A stretch of 64,000 nt of DNA, taken from NCBI RefSeq assembly GCF_000449425.2, contig NZ_AVHW01000040.1:1-64000 (forward strand). Direction: 5' to 3'. The notes under the pieces were generated by a model. It saw only the letters and a list, made by a program, of their open reading frames with translations. It searched no databases and was not told the origin of the DNA. Origin of the DNA: Clostridioides difficile CD160. Its GTDB lineage: Bacteria; Bacillota; Clostridia; Peptostreptococcales; Peptostreptococcaceae. Both the position numbers and the translations under genes were made by a program. Of this stretch, positions 1 through 8,262 are shown piece by piece (the first letter of the stretch is position 1; every line of letters starts with the position of its first letter).

Positions 1-112
1 TTACTATAAAATTTTATAATAAAGTGAAAAAACTAATTTTTTATGAAAGAATATTTTGTAAATTTAAGATTGTCTTTTTAATAAAGATTAACAAAAAAAA
101 TACTATAATTAG

Positions 113-121
113 TGGTATAAT
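113..121 (+). promoter_or_regulatory. Extended -10 promoter for the iscS-thiI pair
   Basis: The sequence TGGTATAAT matches an extended -10 element (TGnTATAAT). It lies about 43 bases upstream of the TTG start of the cysteine desulfurase gene. No good -35 hexamer stands out at the usual spacing, which is common for extended -10 promoters. The remaining bases 1-112 are AT-rich and show nothing else I can name. Confidence 0.5.
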
Positions 122-163
122 AGTTAGAGTTGAAGATTTTAAATAAAGGTAGGTGTAATTAAG

Positions 164-1315
164 TTGGAAATATACTTAGACAATAGCGCAACTACAAAAC
201 CTTATCAAGAAGTTATAGATAAAATGGTTTATGCACTTAGTACGGATTATGGAAATCCTTCTTCTGTTCATAGAAAAGGTGTAGAAGTTGAAAAAGGAAT
301 AAAAGAAGTAAGACAAGTTATAGCTAAATCTCTAGGAGCGAAAGAAAAGGAGATTTATTTTACATCAGGTGGTACAGAATGTAATAATACTATAATAAGA
401 GGAATTGCAAATCTAAATAAAAAGCGAAAAAATCATATAATATCTACTAATATAGAACATCCTTCTGTTTTGAATACATTGAAAGATTTAGAAGAAGATG
501 GTTTTGAAGTAACTTACTTAGAGGTCGGAAAAGATGGAAAGATAAATATAGAAGATTTAAAGAATGCAATAAAGTTAACTACATGTTTAGTAAGTATGAT
601 GCATGTTAACAATGAAATAGGAACTATACAGCCAATAGATGAAGTCGGAAAGTATTTGAAATCTTTAAAAGAAAAGATATATTTTCATGTAGATGCTATT
701 CAGTCATATGGGAAAATCAATTTTAGACCATCTAAATACAATATAGATTTTATGAGTGTGAGTGCACATAAATTTCATGGTCCAAAAGGAATTGGATTTA
801 TGTATATAAAAGAAAATAATCGTCTTAAACCTATGCTAACAGGTGGAGGACAAGAGATTGGTATTAGGTCTGGAACAGAAAATGTACCTGGGATATATGG
901 GCTTGGAGAAGCTGTCAGAATACTAAATAAAGATTTAGATGCAGTTATTTTAAAAGTAAATAACTTAAAAGATACATTTAAAAATAAAATAATTGATAAT
1001 ATAGAAGATATAAAAATTAATTCTCCAGAAGATGGTGTATGTCATATATTAAATATATCATTTAGAGGGACAAAAGGAGAAGTGTTACTTCATTATTTAG
1101 AGCAAAAAGGTATTTATGTATCAACTGGCTCTGCATGCTCGTCTAAGAAGAAGGGTAGCCATGTTTTAAATGCCATAGGTCTTACAAATGAAGAAATAAA
1201 TGGGACAATAAGATTTAGCTTATCTGATATGAATACAGAAGAAGAAATATCAGAAGCGGTAGAAGTATTGAAAGAATCAATTTGCGACTTAAGGTCAATA
1301 ATGAAAAGGAAGTAA
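164..1315 (+). CDS. iscS: Cysteine desulfurase (IscS/NifS family)
   Basis: PLP enzyme that takes sulfur from cysteine as a persulfide, releasing alanine. The 383-residue length is normal for the family. The PLP lysine is K203 in SVSAHKFHGPKG and the persulfide cysteine is C325 in STGSACSS. The N-terminal YLDNSATT and the SGGTECNN motif are also typical. The start is TTG, with AAAGGTAGGTG just upstream. It sits 48 bp before thiI, so its main client is probably ThiI (4-thiouridine in tRNA, thiamine thiazole) rather than a general Fe-S scaffold, since no iscU lies here. The family call is certain; the client is inferred from position. Confidence 0.92.
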   Translation: MEIYLDNSATTKPYQEVIDKMVYALSTDYGNPSSVHRKGVEVEKGIKEVRQVIAKSLGAKEKEIYFTSGGTECNNTIIRGIANLNKKRKNHIISTNIEHPSVLNTLKDLEEDGFEVTYLEVGKDGKINIEDLKNAIKLTTCLVSMMHVNNEIGTIQPIDEVGKYLKSLKEKIYFHVDAIQSYGKINFRPSKYNIDFMSVSAHKFHGPKGIGFMYIKENNRLKPMLTGGGQEIGIRSGTENVPGIYGLGEAVRILNKDLDAVILKVNNLKDTFKNKIIDNIEDIKINSPEDGVCHILNISFRGTKGEVLLHYLEQKGIYVSTGSACSSKKKGSHVLNAIGLTNEEINGTIRFSLSDMNTEEEISEAVEVLKESICDLRSIMKRK

Positions 1316-1363
1316 AGAATACAGTATAAATAATGATAATAAATTAGTTTAAGAGGTGAAATA

Positions 1364-2536
1364 GTGTATAATATATTAATAGTGAAGTATGGCGAAATTG
1401 GAGTAAAAGGAAAAAATAGATATATATTTGAAAATAGACTTATAAGGAATATAAGAAATATGTTAAAGCCAATTGGCAAATTTAATGTATATAAAGAATA
1501 TGGAAGAATATATGTTGATTTAGAAGATTATGATTATGAAGAAGTAATTGAAGAAGTTAGAAAAGTATTTGGAATAGTGGGAGTATGTCCTGGAGTAAGA
1601 GCTAAAAAAGATTATGATACATTAAAAGAAATAGCTTTAGAAATGTTAGAAGAAAAAATAGAAGCTGGATATAAAACTTTCAAAGTAGAGTCAAGAAGAG
1701 GAGATAAATCTTTTAGATTGACTTCTCAAGAAATGAGTATGGATATAGGTGGATACTTATTATCAAAGGTAGGAGATAAGATTGATGTTGATGTAAGAAA
1801 TCCAGAAGTTAAAATAAAATGCGAATACAGAGAGTTCCATACCATGGTCTATAGTGATACTATACCTGGATATGGTGGATTACCGCTTGGAACGAATGGT
1901 AGAGCAATGTCTCTCTTATCAGGAGGTATAGATAGTCCAGTAGCAACATGGATGGTTGCAAAAAGAGGTATGGAAGTAGAAGCAGTACACTTCCATAGTT
2001 ATCCATTTACAAGTGAAAGGTCACAGGAAAAAGTTAAGGATTTAGCCAAAATATTAGCAAAGTATTGTGGTAGAGTAAGACTTCATAAAGTTAACATATT
2101 AGAAATACAAAAGGCAATCGGTGAGAATTGTAATGAAGAAGAAGCTACTATTCTTTCAAGAAGATTTATGATGAGAATAGCACAGAGGCTTTCTGAAAAA
2201 AGACATTGTGATGCTTTAATTACAGGCGAAAGTATTGGTCAGGTTGCATCTCAAACTATACAAGGGCTTACTTGTACTAATGCTGTTGTAGATTTACCAG
2301 TATTTAGACCACTTATAGCAATGGATAAATCAGATATAGTTGATATAGCTAAAAAAATAGGAACTTTTGAAACATCTATAATTCCTGAAGAAGATTGTTG
2401 TAGCGTATTTTCTCCTAGAAAACCTGTTACTAAGCCTAGGTTAGAAAAGATAGAAAAATCTGAAACAGCACTTGACATTGAAGGATTAGTACAGGATGCG
2501 ATTGATAAAATAGAGGTTGAAGACATAGAGTTTTAA
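1364..2536 (+). CDS. thiI: tRNA sulfurtransferase ThiI (no rhodanese domain)
   Basis: Adenylates and thiolates U8 of tRNA to 4-thiouridine, and supplies sulfur for the thiamine thiazole in some organisms. A ferredoxin-like/THUMP region spans about residues 1-165. The ATP-pyrophosphatase PP-loop SGGIDS is at 186-191, and a cysteine pair is present in EEDCCSVF. At 390 residues it lacks the C-terminal rhodanese domain of the roughly 480-residue enterobacterial form, so the upstream cysteine desulfurase probably delivers sulfur directly. The start is GTG at 1364, preceded by AAGAGGTGAA. It forms an operon with the cysteine desulfurase. Confidence 0.93.
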   Translation: MYNILIVKYGEIGVKGKNRYIFENRLIRNIRNMLKPIGKFNVYKEYGRIYVDLEDYDYEEVIEEVRKVFGIVGVCPGVRAKKDYDTLKEIALEMLEEKIEAGYKTFKVESRRGDKSFRLTSQEMSMDIGGYLLSKVGDKIDVDVRNPEVKIKCEYREFHTMVYSDTIPGYGGLPLGTNGRAMSLLSGGIDSPVATWMVAKRGMEVEAVHFHSYPFTSERSQEKVKDLAKILAKYCGRVRLHKVNILEIQKAIGENCNEEEATILSRRFMMRIAQRLSEKRHCDALITGESIGQVASQTIQGLTCTNAVVDLPVFRPLIAMDKSDIVDIAKKIGTFETSIIPEEDCCSVFSPRKPVTKPRLEKIEKSETALDIEGLVQDAIDKIEVEDIEF

Positions 2537-2572
2537 TGTATAAGTGATTAGCCTCTTGGGGGAGGGTTATAT

Positions 2573-2947
2573 ATGATTAATATATTATGTGTTGGTATTG
2601 GTGGATTTTTGGGTGCTATATTAAGATATTTAATATCTTTAAGATTTGCAGTAGCTAAGTTTCCATTTGGGACTCTAATTGTCAATGTCATGGGTGGAGT
2701 TTTAATTGGTTTTATCATGGAAATAAGTATAAGAACAAATTATATTTCTGATAGTTTGAAATTGTTCTTAGTAACTGGTCTAATGGGAGGTCTTACTACA
2801 TTTTCTACATTTAGTTTTGAGAATGTAAAGTTTTTTGATAGTGGCAATTATATGTTATTTGGATTAAATATATTCTTAAATTTAACATTAAGTATTTTAG
2901 GAGTTTTTGTTGGAAGAACTCTATGTAGACAATTTGTTAATATGTAG
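2573..2947 (+). CDS. crcB: Fluoride ion channel CrcB/Fluc
   Basis: Small membrane protein of 124 residues with four predicted transmembrane helices, matching the dual-topology Fluc fluoride exporters that act as dimers. Family motifs are GGFLGAILRY near the start, GTLIVNVMGG at about 36-45, and GGLTTFSTFSFE at about 82-93, the TTFSTF stretch that lines the pore. It begins 36 bp after thiI behind GGGGGAGGG and is probably co-transcribed. I looked for a fluoride riboswitch, but the gap is too short to hold one. A single copy is consistent with a homodimer. Confidence 0.9.
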   Translation: MINILCVGIGGFLGAILRYLISLRFAVAKFPFGTLIVNVMGGVLIGFIMEISIRTNYISDSLKLFLVTGLMGGLTTFSTFSFENVKFFDSGNYMLFGLNIFLNLTLSILGVFVGRTLCRQFVNM

Positions 2948-2993
2948 TATTTTAAAGTAAGTACTATAATTTTATTTAATGGGAATGATTATT

Positions 2994-3776
2994 ATGAATA
3001 AAAAGGGTTTTACACTAATTGAATTATTGGTAGTTATATCTATAATAGGAATTTTAGTTATAGTTGCAGTTCCGGCACTATTTAGAAATATAGAAAAAAG
3101 TAAAGCAGTTACATGTCTTTCAAATAGAGAAAATATAAAGACTCAAATTGTTATTGCAATGGCTGAGGAACCAAGTAAAGACAAGAATGAAATTATAAAA
3201 GATGTGTTAAAAAATAAAGATGGAAAATATTTTGAAACAGAGCCAAAATGTAAATCAGGTGGAACATATTCAGCAGAATTTGATGATGGTTATGATGGAA
3301 TAACTGGAGATGAAAGTATTGCAAAGGTGTATGTTACTTGTACAGAACATCCAGATGGTGTTGAGATGGCTAGAGATGTATATCAAAGTATGACAGATTT
3401 AATTGCATCATTTGCAGAAGATCCTTCTATAATACCAGGAAATTCAAAAAATAATGATGAGTTTAGAAAATATTTGTTGGATAATAAGTATAAAGGTAAT
3501 TGGCCTACAATTCCAGATGAATTTAAGAAAAAGTATGATTTAGGGAAAGAACCATTGTATATACAACCATATGCAAATAAGCCTAACACAAATGAAGCTA
3601 GTGTAGTTGTATTTGCAAATACTTCAACTAAAGGTAACTGGTATGCTTCTCTAATTTATGATTATGATGAAGCTAAATGGTATAAAGGTAAAGGTGGTAT
3701 TTCTGTAGCAAATAAAACATGGGAAGCTTTAAAAGAAGAAATCCATACTAAATCTGATTGGGCTCCTTTAAATTAA
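2994..3776 (+). CDS. pilJ: Type IV prepilin, PilJ-like
   Basis: Prepilin with a short basic leader MNKKG cleaved before FTLIE; the mature protein has the usual glutamate at position 5 and a hydrophobic alpha-1 helix (LLVVISIIGILVIVAVPALF). An upstream in-frame ATG at 2979 exists, but ATG 2994 has a GGGAA ribosome site 8 bases away and gives a standard leader. The protein is about 260 residues, roughly twice a minor pilin, and its soluble part has three cysteines (TCLSNRE, PKCKSG, VTCTEH). Both traits recall the dual-domain, zinc-binding PilJ of C. difficile; the symbol rests on that and on gene order. No pilus assembly genes lie nearby, so it must use machinery encoded elsewhere. Confidence 0.8.
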   Translation: MNKKGFTLIELLVVISIIGILVIVAVPALFRNIEKSKAVTCLSNRENIKTQIVIAMAEEPSKDKNEIIKDVLKNKDGKYFETEPKCKSGGTYSAEFDDGYDGITGDESIAKVYVTCTEHPDGVEMARDVYQSMTDLIASFAEDPSIIPGNSKNNDEFRKYLLDNKYKGNWPTIPDEFKKKYDLGKEPLYIQPYANKPNTNEASVVVFANTSTKGNWYASLIYDYDEAKWYKGKGGISVANKTWEALKEEIHTKSDWAPLN

Positions 3777-3790
3777 TATAGCATATTTTA

Positions 3791-3848
3791 CTGGTATTAA
3801 TCAGACTATAGAATAATATTTTCTATAGTTAGTTAATGCCAGATTTTT
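3791..3848 (+). terminator. Rho-independent terminator after the pilin gene
   Basis: A long hairpin whose outer arms are CTGGTATTAAT and AATGCCAG, with an inner stem of CTATAGAA against TTCTATAG. It is followed by ATTTTTATTTT and ends the pilin transcript 15 bases after the stop. Confidence 0.8.
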
Positions 3849-4020
3849 ATTTTAAATATTTTATTGGTATAGGATGATTATTAAAAATTTACTATTTTAA
3901 AGTCTTCACATATAAACTAAAAATAATTATAATAAGAATATAAACAATATTAGTTATAGAGTGAATTTTTATAAGATTTAGTATTTATACTAAGAAATAC
4001 ATAAAAAGGGGAATAGATAT

Positions 4021-4659
4021 ATGAATAATTTTCAAGATAATCAAACAATAAACTTGATACAAAGCCGTAGAAGTATACGAAAATTTACAACAGACCAAAT
4101 TACAGACAAACAATTAGATACATTGTTACATTGTGCATTTGCAGCACCTTCAGGATGTAATAAGCAACCTTGGCATATAAGTGTTGTGCAAGAACAGAAA
4201 CTTTTAAAAGAGATTAGTGATGATACTCTATCTAGAATTCATGAAGTTAGTAATGTTGAGATAAATAAGAATTTTAAATTATTTTATGGTGCACCAACAG
4301 TTTTATTTATCTCTTATGATGAAGAAAATTCATGGGCTCCATATGATGTAGGAATACTTACAGGGAATATAACAACAGCTGCACAAGCATTAGGACTAGG
4401 AAGCTGTATAATAGGAATGGTTAGGGGACTATTTACACCTGTTGAACAAGGGGATATTGTAGGTCTTGTTAGTGTATTGGATGACAATGATGTAAAAGAA
4501 TCAGACTCAATAAAGATGAAGTTTGATACAAATAAAAAATATAGAGAATTACTAGATATACCAGAAGGATATTCTGTACCATTTGCTATTGCTGTAGGTG
4601 TTCCAAATGGAAATCTACCAAAGGCTAGAGATGTAATTTATAAAGTTTCTAGAGTTTAG
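4021..4659 (+). CDS. Nitroreductase family FMN-dependent oxidoreductase
   Basis: 212-residue flavoprotein of the nitroreductase superfamily (FMN, NAD(P)H). The N-terminal block LIQSRRSIRKFTTDQ and AAPSGCNKQPWHI at about 40-52 are the FMN-phosphate binding motifs of the family. TAAQALGLGSCIIGM at about 119-133 is the other conserved block. It starts at ATG behind AAAAAGGGGAA and has its own terminator, so it is monocistronic. The substrate cannot be told from sequence; candidates include nitroaromatics, quinones and enoate-type compounds. Confidence 0.85.
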   Translation: MNNFQDNQTINLIQSRRSIRKFTTDQITDKQLDTLLHCAFAAPSGCNKQPWHISVVQEQKLLKEISDDTLSRIHEVSNVEINKNFKLFYGAPTVLFISYDEENSWAPYDVGILTGNITTAAQALGLGSCIIGMVRGLFTPVEQGDIVGLVSVLDDNDVKESDSIKMKFDTNKKYRELLDIPEGYSVPFAIAVGVPNGNLPKARDVIYKVSRV

Positions 4660-4712
4660 ACTATTTGATTAATTAAATAGCTATATAAATTTATATGATT
4701 AAAAAAGATAAC

Positions 4713-4756
4713 ATAAGGCTGAAAATAAAAAAAATTATTTTTAGTCTTATTTTTTA
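4713..4756 (+). terminator. Terminator after the nitroreductase gene
   Basis: A 16-bp stem, ATAAGGCTGAAAATAA against TTATTTTTAGTCTTAT (two G-U pairs), with a 6-base A loop and a run of T after it. Confidence 0.8.
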
Positions 4757-5510
4757 TTATTTTATATTTATAAATGAAGAAATGGTAATGTAAATTTATT
4801 AGTTTAAGCATATAAAATAAAAATTATAAAGACGAAAAATGTAAATAAACGATTTATAATATTTTGGAAATAAATAGCAAAATATTGAAATGAAGAAAAA
4901 AGAATGTTAAAATAAGATGAAAGTAACCCTTAGTTATAAAAAAGTTACTATTGAAAAAACTAGCAGTTTTTTTCTATTTTATACAGAATTTTTCAAAGAA
5001 AATGTTCTTAATTAACAATCAAATTTGTAAATATTTTATTGTTTTTAAGTTTAATTTCATTTTTTTGATTTATACTTATTTATTAGAAATGAAAAATTTT
5101 TTAGATTGGTTTGTAGATATAATATTTTTTGTTTTTTCGAAGCATAAAAAAAAACCCTTTTATAACAAATGGAAACTATTGGAAGTAAAAAATAATGGTA
5201 ATTATAATAAAAATATGATTTTAATTAAAAAATATTGATGCTTTAAGTATATTTTATAGTCATATTCTAAGCTATTTTTTATTAAATCAGTAAGAATAAA
5301 TAATAATTAATAGTAAGTATCTTAGAACATATAAATGTGATTTAAATAATATTCTTACTAGACTTATTTAGAAAAATATTTTGATATAAGTCAATACTAT
5401 TATGATAGCTTATGAATGTATTTACTATAGAAACAATGAGATAAAAGAAATAGAAAAATAGAATAATTTAGATAATAATATTTTATTGATAAATTACACC
5501 AACTGTAAAC
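4757..5510. other. AT-rich spacer with no convincing gene
   Basis: About 750 bp of very AT-rich DNA between the nitroreductase terminator and the hairpin ahead of the GGDEF/EAL gene. An open frame of 95 codons (4951-5238) starts with TTG, has no ribosome site and encodes a Phe/Ile/Lys/Asn-rich sequence, so I do not call it. An internal ATG at 5089 would give a 49-residue peptide beginning MKNFLDWFVDIIFFVF followed by a basic tail. That is reminiscent of small membrane toxins, but it also lacks a ribosome site. I searched for a cyclic-di-GMP riboswitch core and saw none. Confidence 0.5.
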
Positions 5511-5554
5511 TATAACCCTACTTTAAAATTATTTTTATTATAAGTAGGGTTATA
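5511..5554 (+). promoter_or_regulatory. Perfect inverted repeat ahead of the c-di-GMP phosphodiesterase gene
   Basis: TATAACCCTACTT (5511-5523) pairs perfectly with AAGTAGGGTTATA (5542-5554) across an 18-base AT-rich loop. It ends 35 bases before the ATG. The bases after it (ATATTACTATATT) are not a T run, so it is not a normal terminator. It may be a protein operator or an RNA stem in the leader. Function is unknown. Confidence 0.6.
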
Positions 5555-5589
5555 ATATTACTATATTACTTATATTGTAGGGGGAAAAG

Positions 5590-7260
5590 ATGAGTGAAGA
5601 ATCGAACTATTTAAATTTAAATCATATAGAAATTTTCTTTGAACTTTTGTCTCAAAGTACAGAAGACTATATATTTTTTTGGGATATAAATAGAAATAAA
5701 TTTAAAATTTCTTCAGCAGTTTTTGATGAATTTAACTTAAGTAGAGATATAGATTCTGATGTAGTAAATTGTTGGAGTAAAATTGTTTATCCAGACGATG
5801 TTCAAATGTGGAAAGATGATATACAAGCTTTAGTAGATAGAAAAAAAGATGAACATAATTTAGAATATAGATTAATTAATAAATATGAAGAAGTAGTATG
5901 GATTTCTTGTAGAGGGAAGGCTTACATATCAGAAGATAAAAAAACTATAGTTTTGGTTGGAAGAATAAAGAATATTGGTGAAAAAAATAAGTTTGATTCT
6001 ATCACTGGGACATGGAATAGAGAACAGTTTGAGTACTGGATGAATTATATCATAAAAGATAAGACCTATGAAAGTGGAGCTATATTTATTATGGATATAG
6101 ATAATTTCAAAAATATAAATGAAAAATATGGACACTCTTATGGTGACAAGGTCTTGCGTGCAATTGCTACTGAAGTGTTAGAATATCTACCAAAAGATGT
6201 TCGATTGTATAGATTAGATGGAGATGAATTTGCATTTTTTTACCCTATGTGTACTAAAGAAACTATAAATAAAATCTATGAAAAGATACAGATGTATACG
6301 AATACTCAACATGAGATTGAATCAAATAAGTATTATTGCACAGTAACTGCGGGGGTTGCTATGTATCCAGAAGATGGAGATAATTATTTGGATTTATTTA
6401 AACATGCTGATATCGCACTAGATATAGCAAAAATAAATGGTAAAAACAGAATTAAGTTTTTTTCACCAGAACTATATGAAAATAAACTAAAAGTAATTTC
6501 AATGCAACATAAGCTAAGAGAATGTATTGAAAATAACTTTAATGACCTTGAACTATTTTTTCAGCCACAAATAGATGCAACTACAAGAGAAGTGATAGGA
6601 GCAGAAGCACTTTTAAGATGGCATTCAAGTACTTATGGAGAAGTATCTCCTATTGAATTTATACCAATCTTGGAACAAAGCAATTTGATTATACTGGTGG
6701 GGAAGTGGATTATAAAAGAAGCTGTAAAACAGTGTAAAGAATGGCATAAAATAAATCCAGATTTCAAGATATCTGTAAATGTATCATACATTCAATTAAA
6801 AGAAGATTTTTTTAGAGATTTTATAGTTGAATGTCTAATAGAGTATCAATTAAGACCTGAATTTTTAATTTTGGAATTGACAGAGAATTGTTGGATACCA
6901 GATATAAATTTACTAAATGATAAGTTTATTAGTTTAAAGAGCATAGGAGTACATATTGCAATTGATGATTTTGGTACTGGATATTCATCTTTAAATTACC
7001 TTAAAGAACTGTCTGTTAATATAATAAAGATTGAAAGAAGTTTTGTTAAGAATATTACATATAATAGTTATGAACATACTTTCCTTGAATATATTATTAA
7101 ATTGGCTCATATAATCAACTTAAAAGTTTGTGTTGAGGGTATAGAGTCTTATGAAGAGTATGATATAGTAAAGGGTCTAGGTGTAGATATTATTCAAGGA
7201 TTTTTATTTGGAAGACCTGTAAGTGCATCTGAATTTTATAGACTTCAATTATTAAAGTAG
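5590..7260 (+). CDS. Cyclic-di-GMP phosphodiesterase, PAS-GGDEF(degenerate)-EAL
   Basis: 556-residue cytosolic signalling protein with no membrane segment. A PAS-like fold covers about residues 12-130, GGDEF about 135-290, and EAL about 305-553. The GGDEF signature reads DGDEF (210-214) after R-L, so the first glycine is replaced by aspartate and cyclase activity is doubtful; such domains often bind GTP as regulators. The EAL domain looks active: EAL at 339-341, ELTENCW at 429-435, DDFGTGYSSL at 459-468, KIERSF at 480-485, and a late EGIE. The expected reaction is c-di-GMP to pGpG. From memory, the equivalent C. difficile protein (CD0757) was shown to be a phosphodiesterase. It is one gene away from a pilin, and pili are c-di-GMP responsive in that species. 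Confidence 0.9.
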   Translation: MSEESNYLNLNHIEIFFELLSQSTEDYIFFWDINRNKFKISSAVFDEFNLSRDIDSDVVNCWSKIVYPDDVQMWKDDIQALVDRKKDEHNLEYRLINKYEEVVWISCRGKAYISEDKKTIVLVGRIKNIGEKNKFDSITGTWNREQFEYWMNYIIKDKTYESGAIFIMDIDNFKNINEKYGHSYGDKVLRAIATEVLEYLPKDVRLYRLDGDEFAFFYPMCTKETINKIYEKIQMYTNTQHEIESNKYYCTVTAGVAMYPEDGDNYLDLFKHADIALDIAKINGKNRIKFFSPELYENKLKVISMQHKLRECIENNFNDLELFFQPQIDATTREVIGAEALLRWHSSTYGEVSPIEFIPILEQSNLIILVGKWIIKEAVKQCKEWHKINPDFKISVNVSYIQLKEDFFRDFIVECLIEYQLRPEFLILELTENCWIPDINLLNDKFISLKSIGVHIAIDDFGTGYSSLNYLKELSVNIIKIERSFVKNITYNSYEHTFLEYIIKLAHIINLKVCVEGIESYEEYDIVKGLGVDIIQGFLFGRPVSASEFYRLQLLK

Positions 7261-7290
7261 TATACAGAAAACAATATAATAATATATTAA

Positions 7291-7337
7291 AATAGGGTAA
7301 GGTATAAATTCTTAAGAAACTTATACTTTACCCTATT
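7291..7337. terminator. Bidirectional terminator between convergent genes
   Basis: AATAGGGTAAGGTATAA (7291-7307) pairs with TTATACTTTACCCTATT (7321-7337), with one G-U pair and a 13-base loop. A T-rich flank lies downstream. It separates the EAL gene from the activase gene on the other strand. Confidence 0.85.
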
Positions 7338-7368
7338 TTATTGTGTTATCTATAGATATTAATATATA

Positions 7369-8103
7369 TTAACTATTATATACTTTTACTCCAAATTTAG
7401 AGATTGTTTCACTTGCTTTTTTTATATCTTCCTTAGTAGCATCAGGAACATCTTTTAGTTCATAATCAATGCCTAAATTCTCCCATTTGTGTATCCCCAT
7501 AGAATGGTATGGTAGTAATTCAAATCTTTCTACATTTTTTAATGTAGATACAAACTGACCTAGTTTTTCTAGATTATCTGTATCATCAGTAATACCAGGA
7601 ACTAAAACATGTCTTATCCACACAGGGATATTTCTTGAGTCTAAGTGTCTAGCAAGTTTTAAAGCTTTATCCATACCAACACCAGTCAAATTAATAGATT
7701 TTTCTTCAACCATATGTTTTAAATCAAGTAAAACTAAATCAGTATTATCTAAAATTGGGTCTATAGTTTTTATATCTACAAATCCAGATGTATCCAAACA
7801 AGTGTGTATATCATTTTCTTTGGCTTTTTTAAATAATTCACTTAAAAATTCTGGCTGAAGAGTAGATTCTCCACCAGAAGCAGTTATACCTCCACCAGAA
7901 AACTTCATAAAAGAAGTATACTTAAGAGCATCAGTTATTATTTCATCAACTGTATATTCTTTGCCTGATTTAGTATCCCATGTATCCCTATTATGGCAGT
8001 ACTTGCATCTAAGGGGACATCCCTGAAAAAATAATATATATCTTATTCCTGGTCCATCTACAGTACCAAACGTTTCTATAGAGTGTATCTTTCCCTTAAT
8101 CAT
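7369..8103 (-). CDS. pflA: Pyruvate formate-lyase activating enzyme (radical SAM)
   Basis: Radical-SAM enzyme that uses SAM and a [4Fe-4S] cluster to install the glycyl radical on pyruvate formate-lyase. The cluster motif C-x3-C-x2-C is seen in GCPLRCKYCHNR at residues 28-39 of the 244-residue form. GGGITASGGES follows at about 92-102. A GTG nine bases upstream is in frame, but it lies inside the ribosome site GAGGTGA, so ATG (complement of 8101-8103) is the better start. It is encoded 159 bp downstream of pflB on the same strand, with a hairpin between them that may lower its expression relative to the lyase. Confidence 0.93.
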   Translation of the reverse strand: MIKGKIHSIETFGTVDGPGIRYILFFQGCPLRCKYCHNRDTWDTKSGKEYTVDEIITDALKYTSFMKFSGGGITASGGESTLQPEFLSELFKKAKENDIHTCLDTSGFVDIKTIDPILDNTDLVLLDLKHMVEEKSINLTGVGMDKALKLARHLDSRNIPVWIRHVLVPGITDDTDNLEKLGQFVSTLKNVERFELLPYHSMGIHKWENLGIDYELKDVPDATKEDIKKASETISKFGVKVYNS

Positions 8104-8160
8104 AGAGTTCACCTCACAATATATTTTAATGACTTTATTAATAGTTATAATATTTGTCTA

Positions 8161-8209
8161 AAAAAGGCCATCCTATACCAGAAATAATTCAAATATAAGA
8201 CGGCCTTTT
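8161..8209 (-). terminator. Hairpin between pflB and pflA
   Basis: On the minus strand AAAAGGCCGTC and GATGGCCTTTTT form a GC-containing stem ending in a run of T. It lies between the lyase and activase genes and probably terminates part of the pflB transcripts. The near-symmetry means it could work on both strands. Confidence 0.75.
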
Positions 8210-8262
8210 ATTTTTATTTTCTACACAGTAGTAATCTTAGTTAAAGTATAAAAATTTAAAGA

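Noticed and set aside
2537-2572. Fluoride riboswitch before crcB
   Set aside because: The gap is only 36 bases and lacks the conserved fluoride-aptamer core.
4951-5238. 95-codon open frame as a gene
   Set aside because: TTG start without ribosome site and composition dominated by Phe/Ile/Lys/Asn, as expected from AT-rich non-coding DNA.
4660-5589. Cyclic-di-GMP riboswitch in the long spacer
   Set aside because: No GEMM-I or GEMM-II core sequence was found on reading the plus strand.
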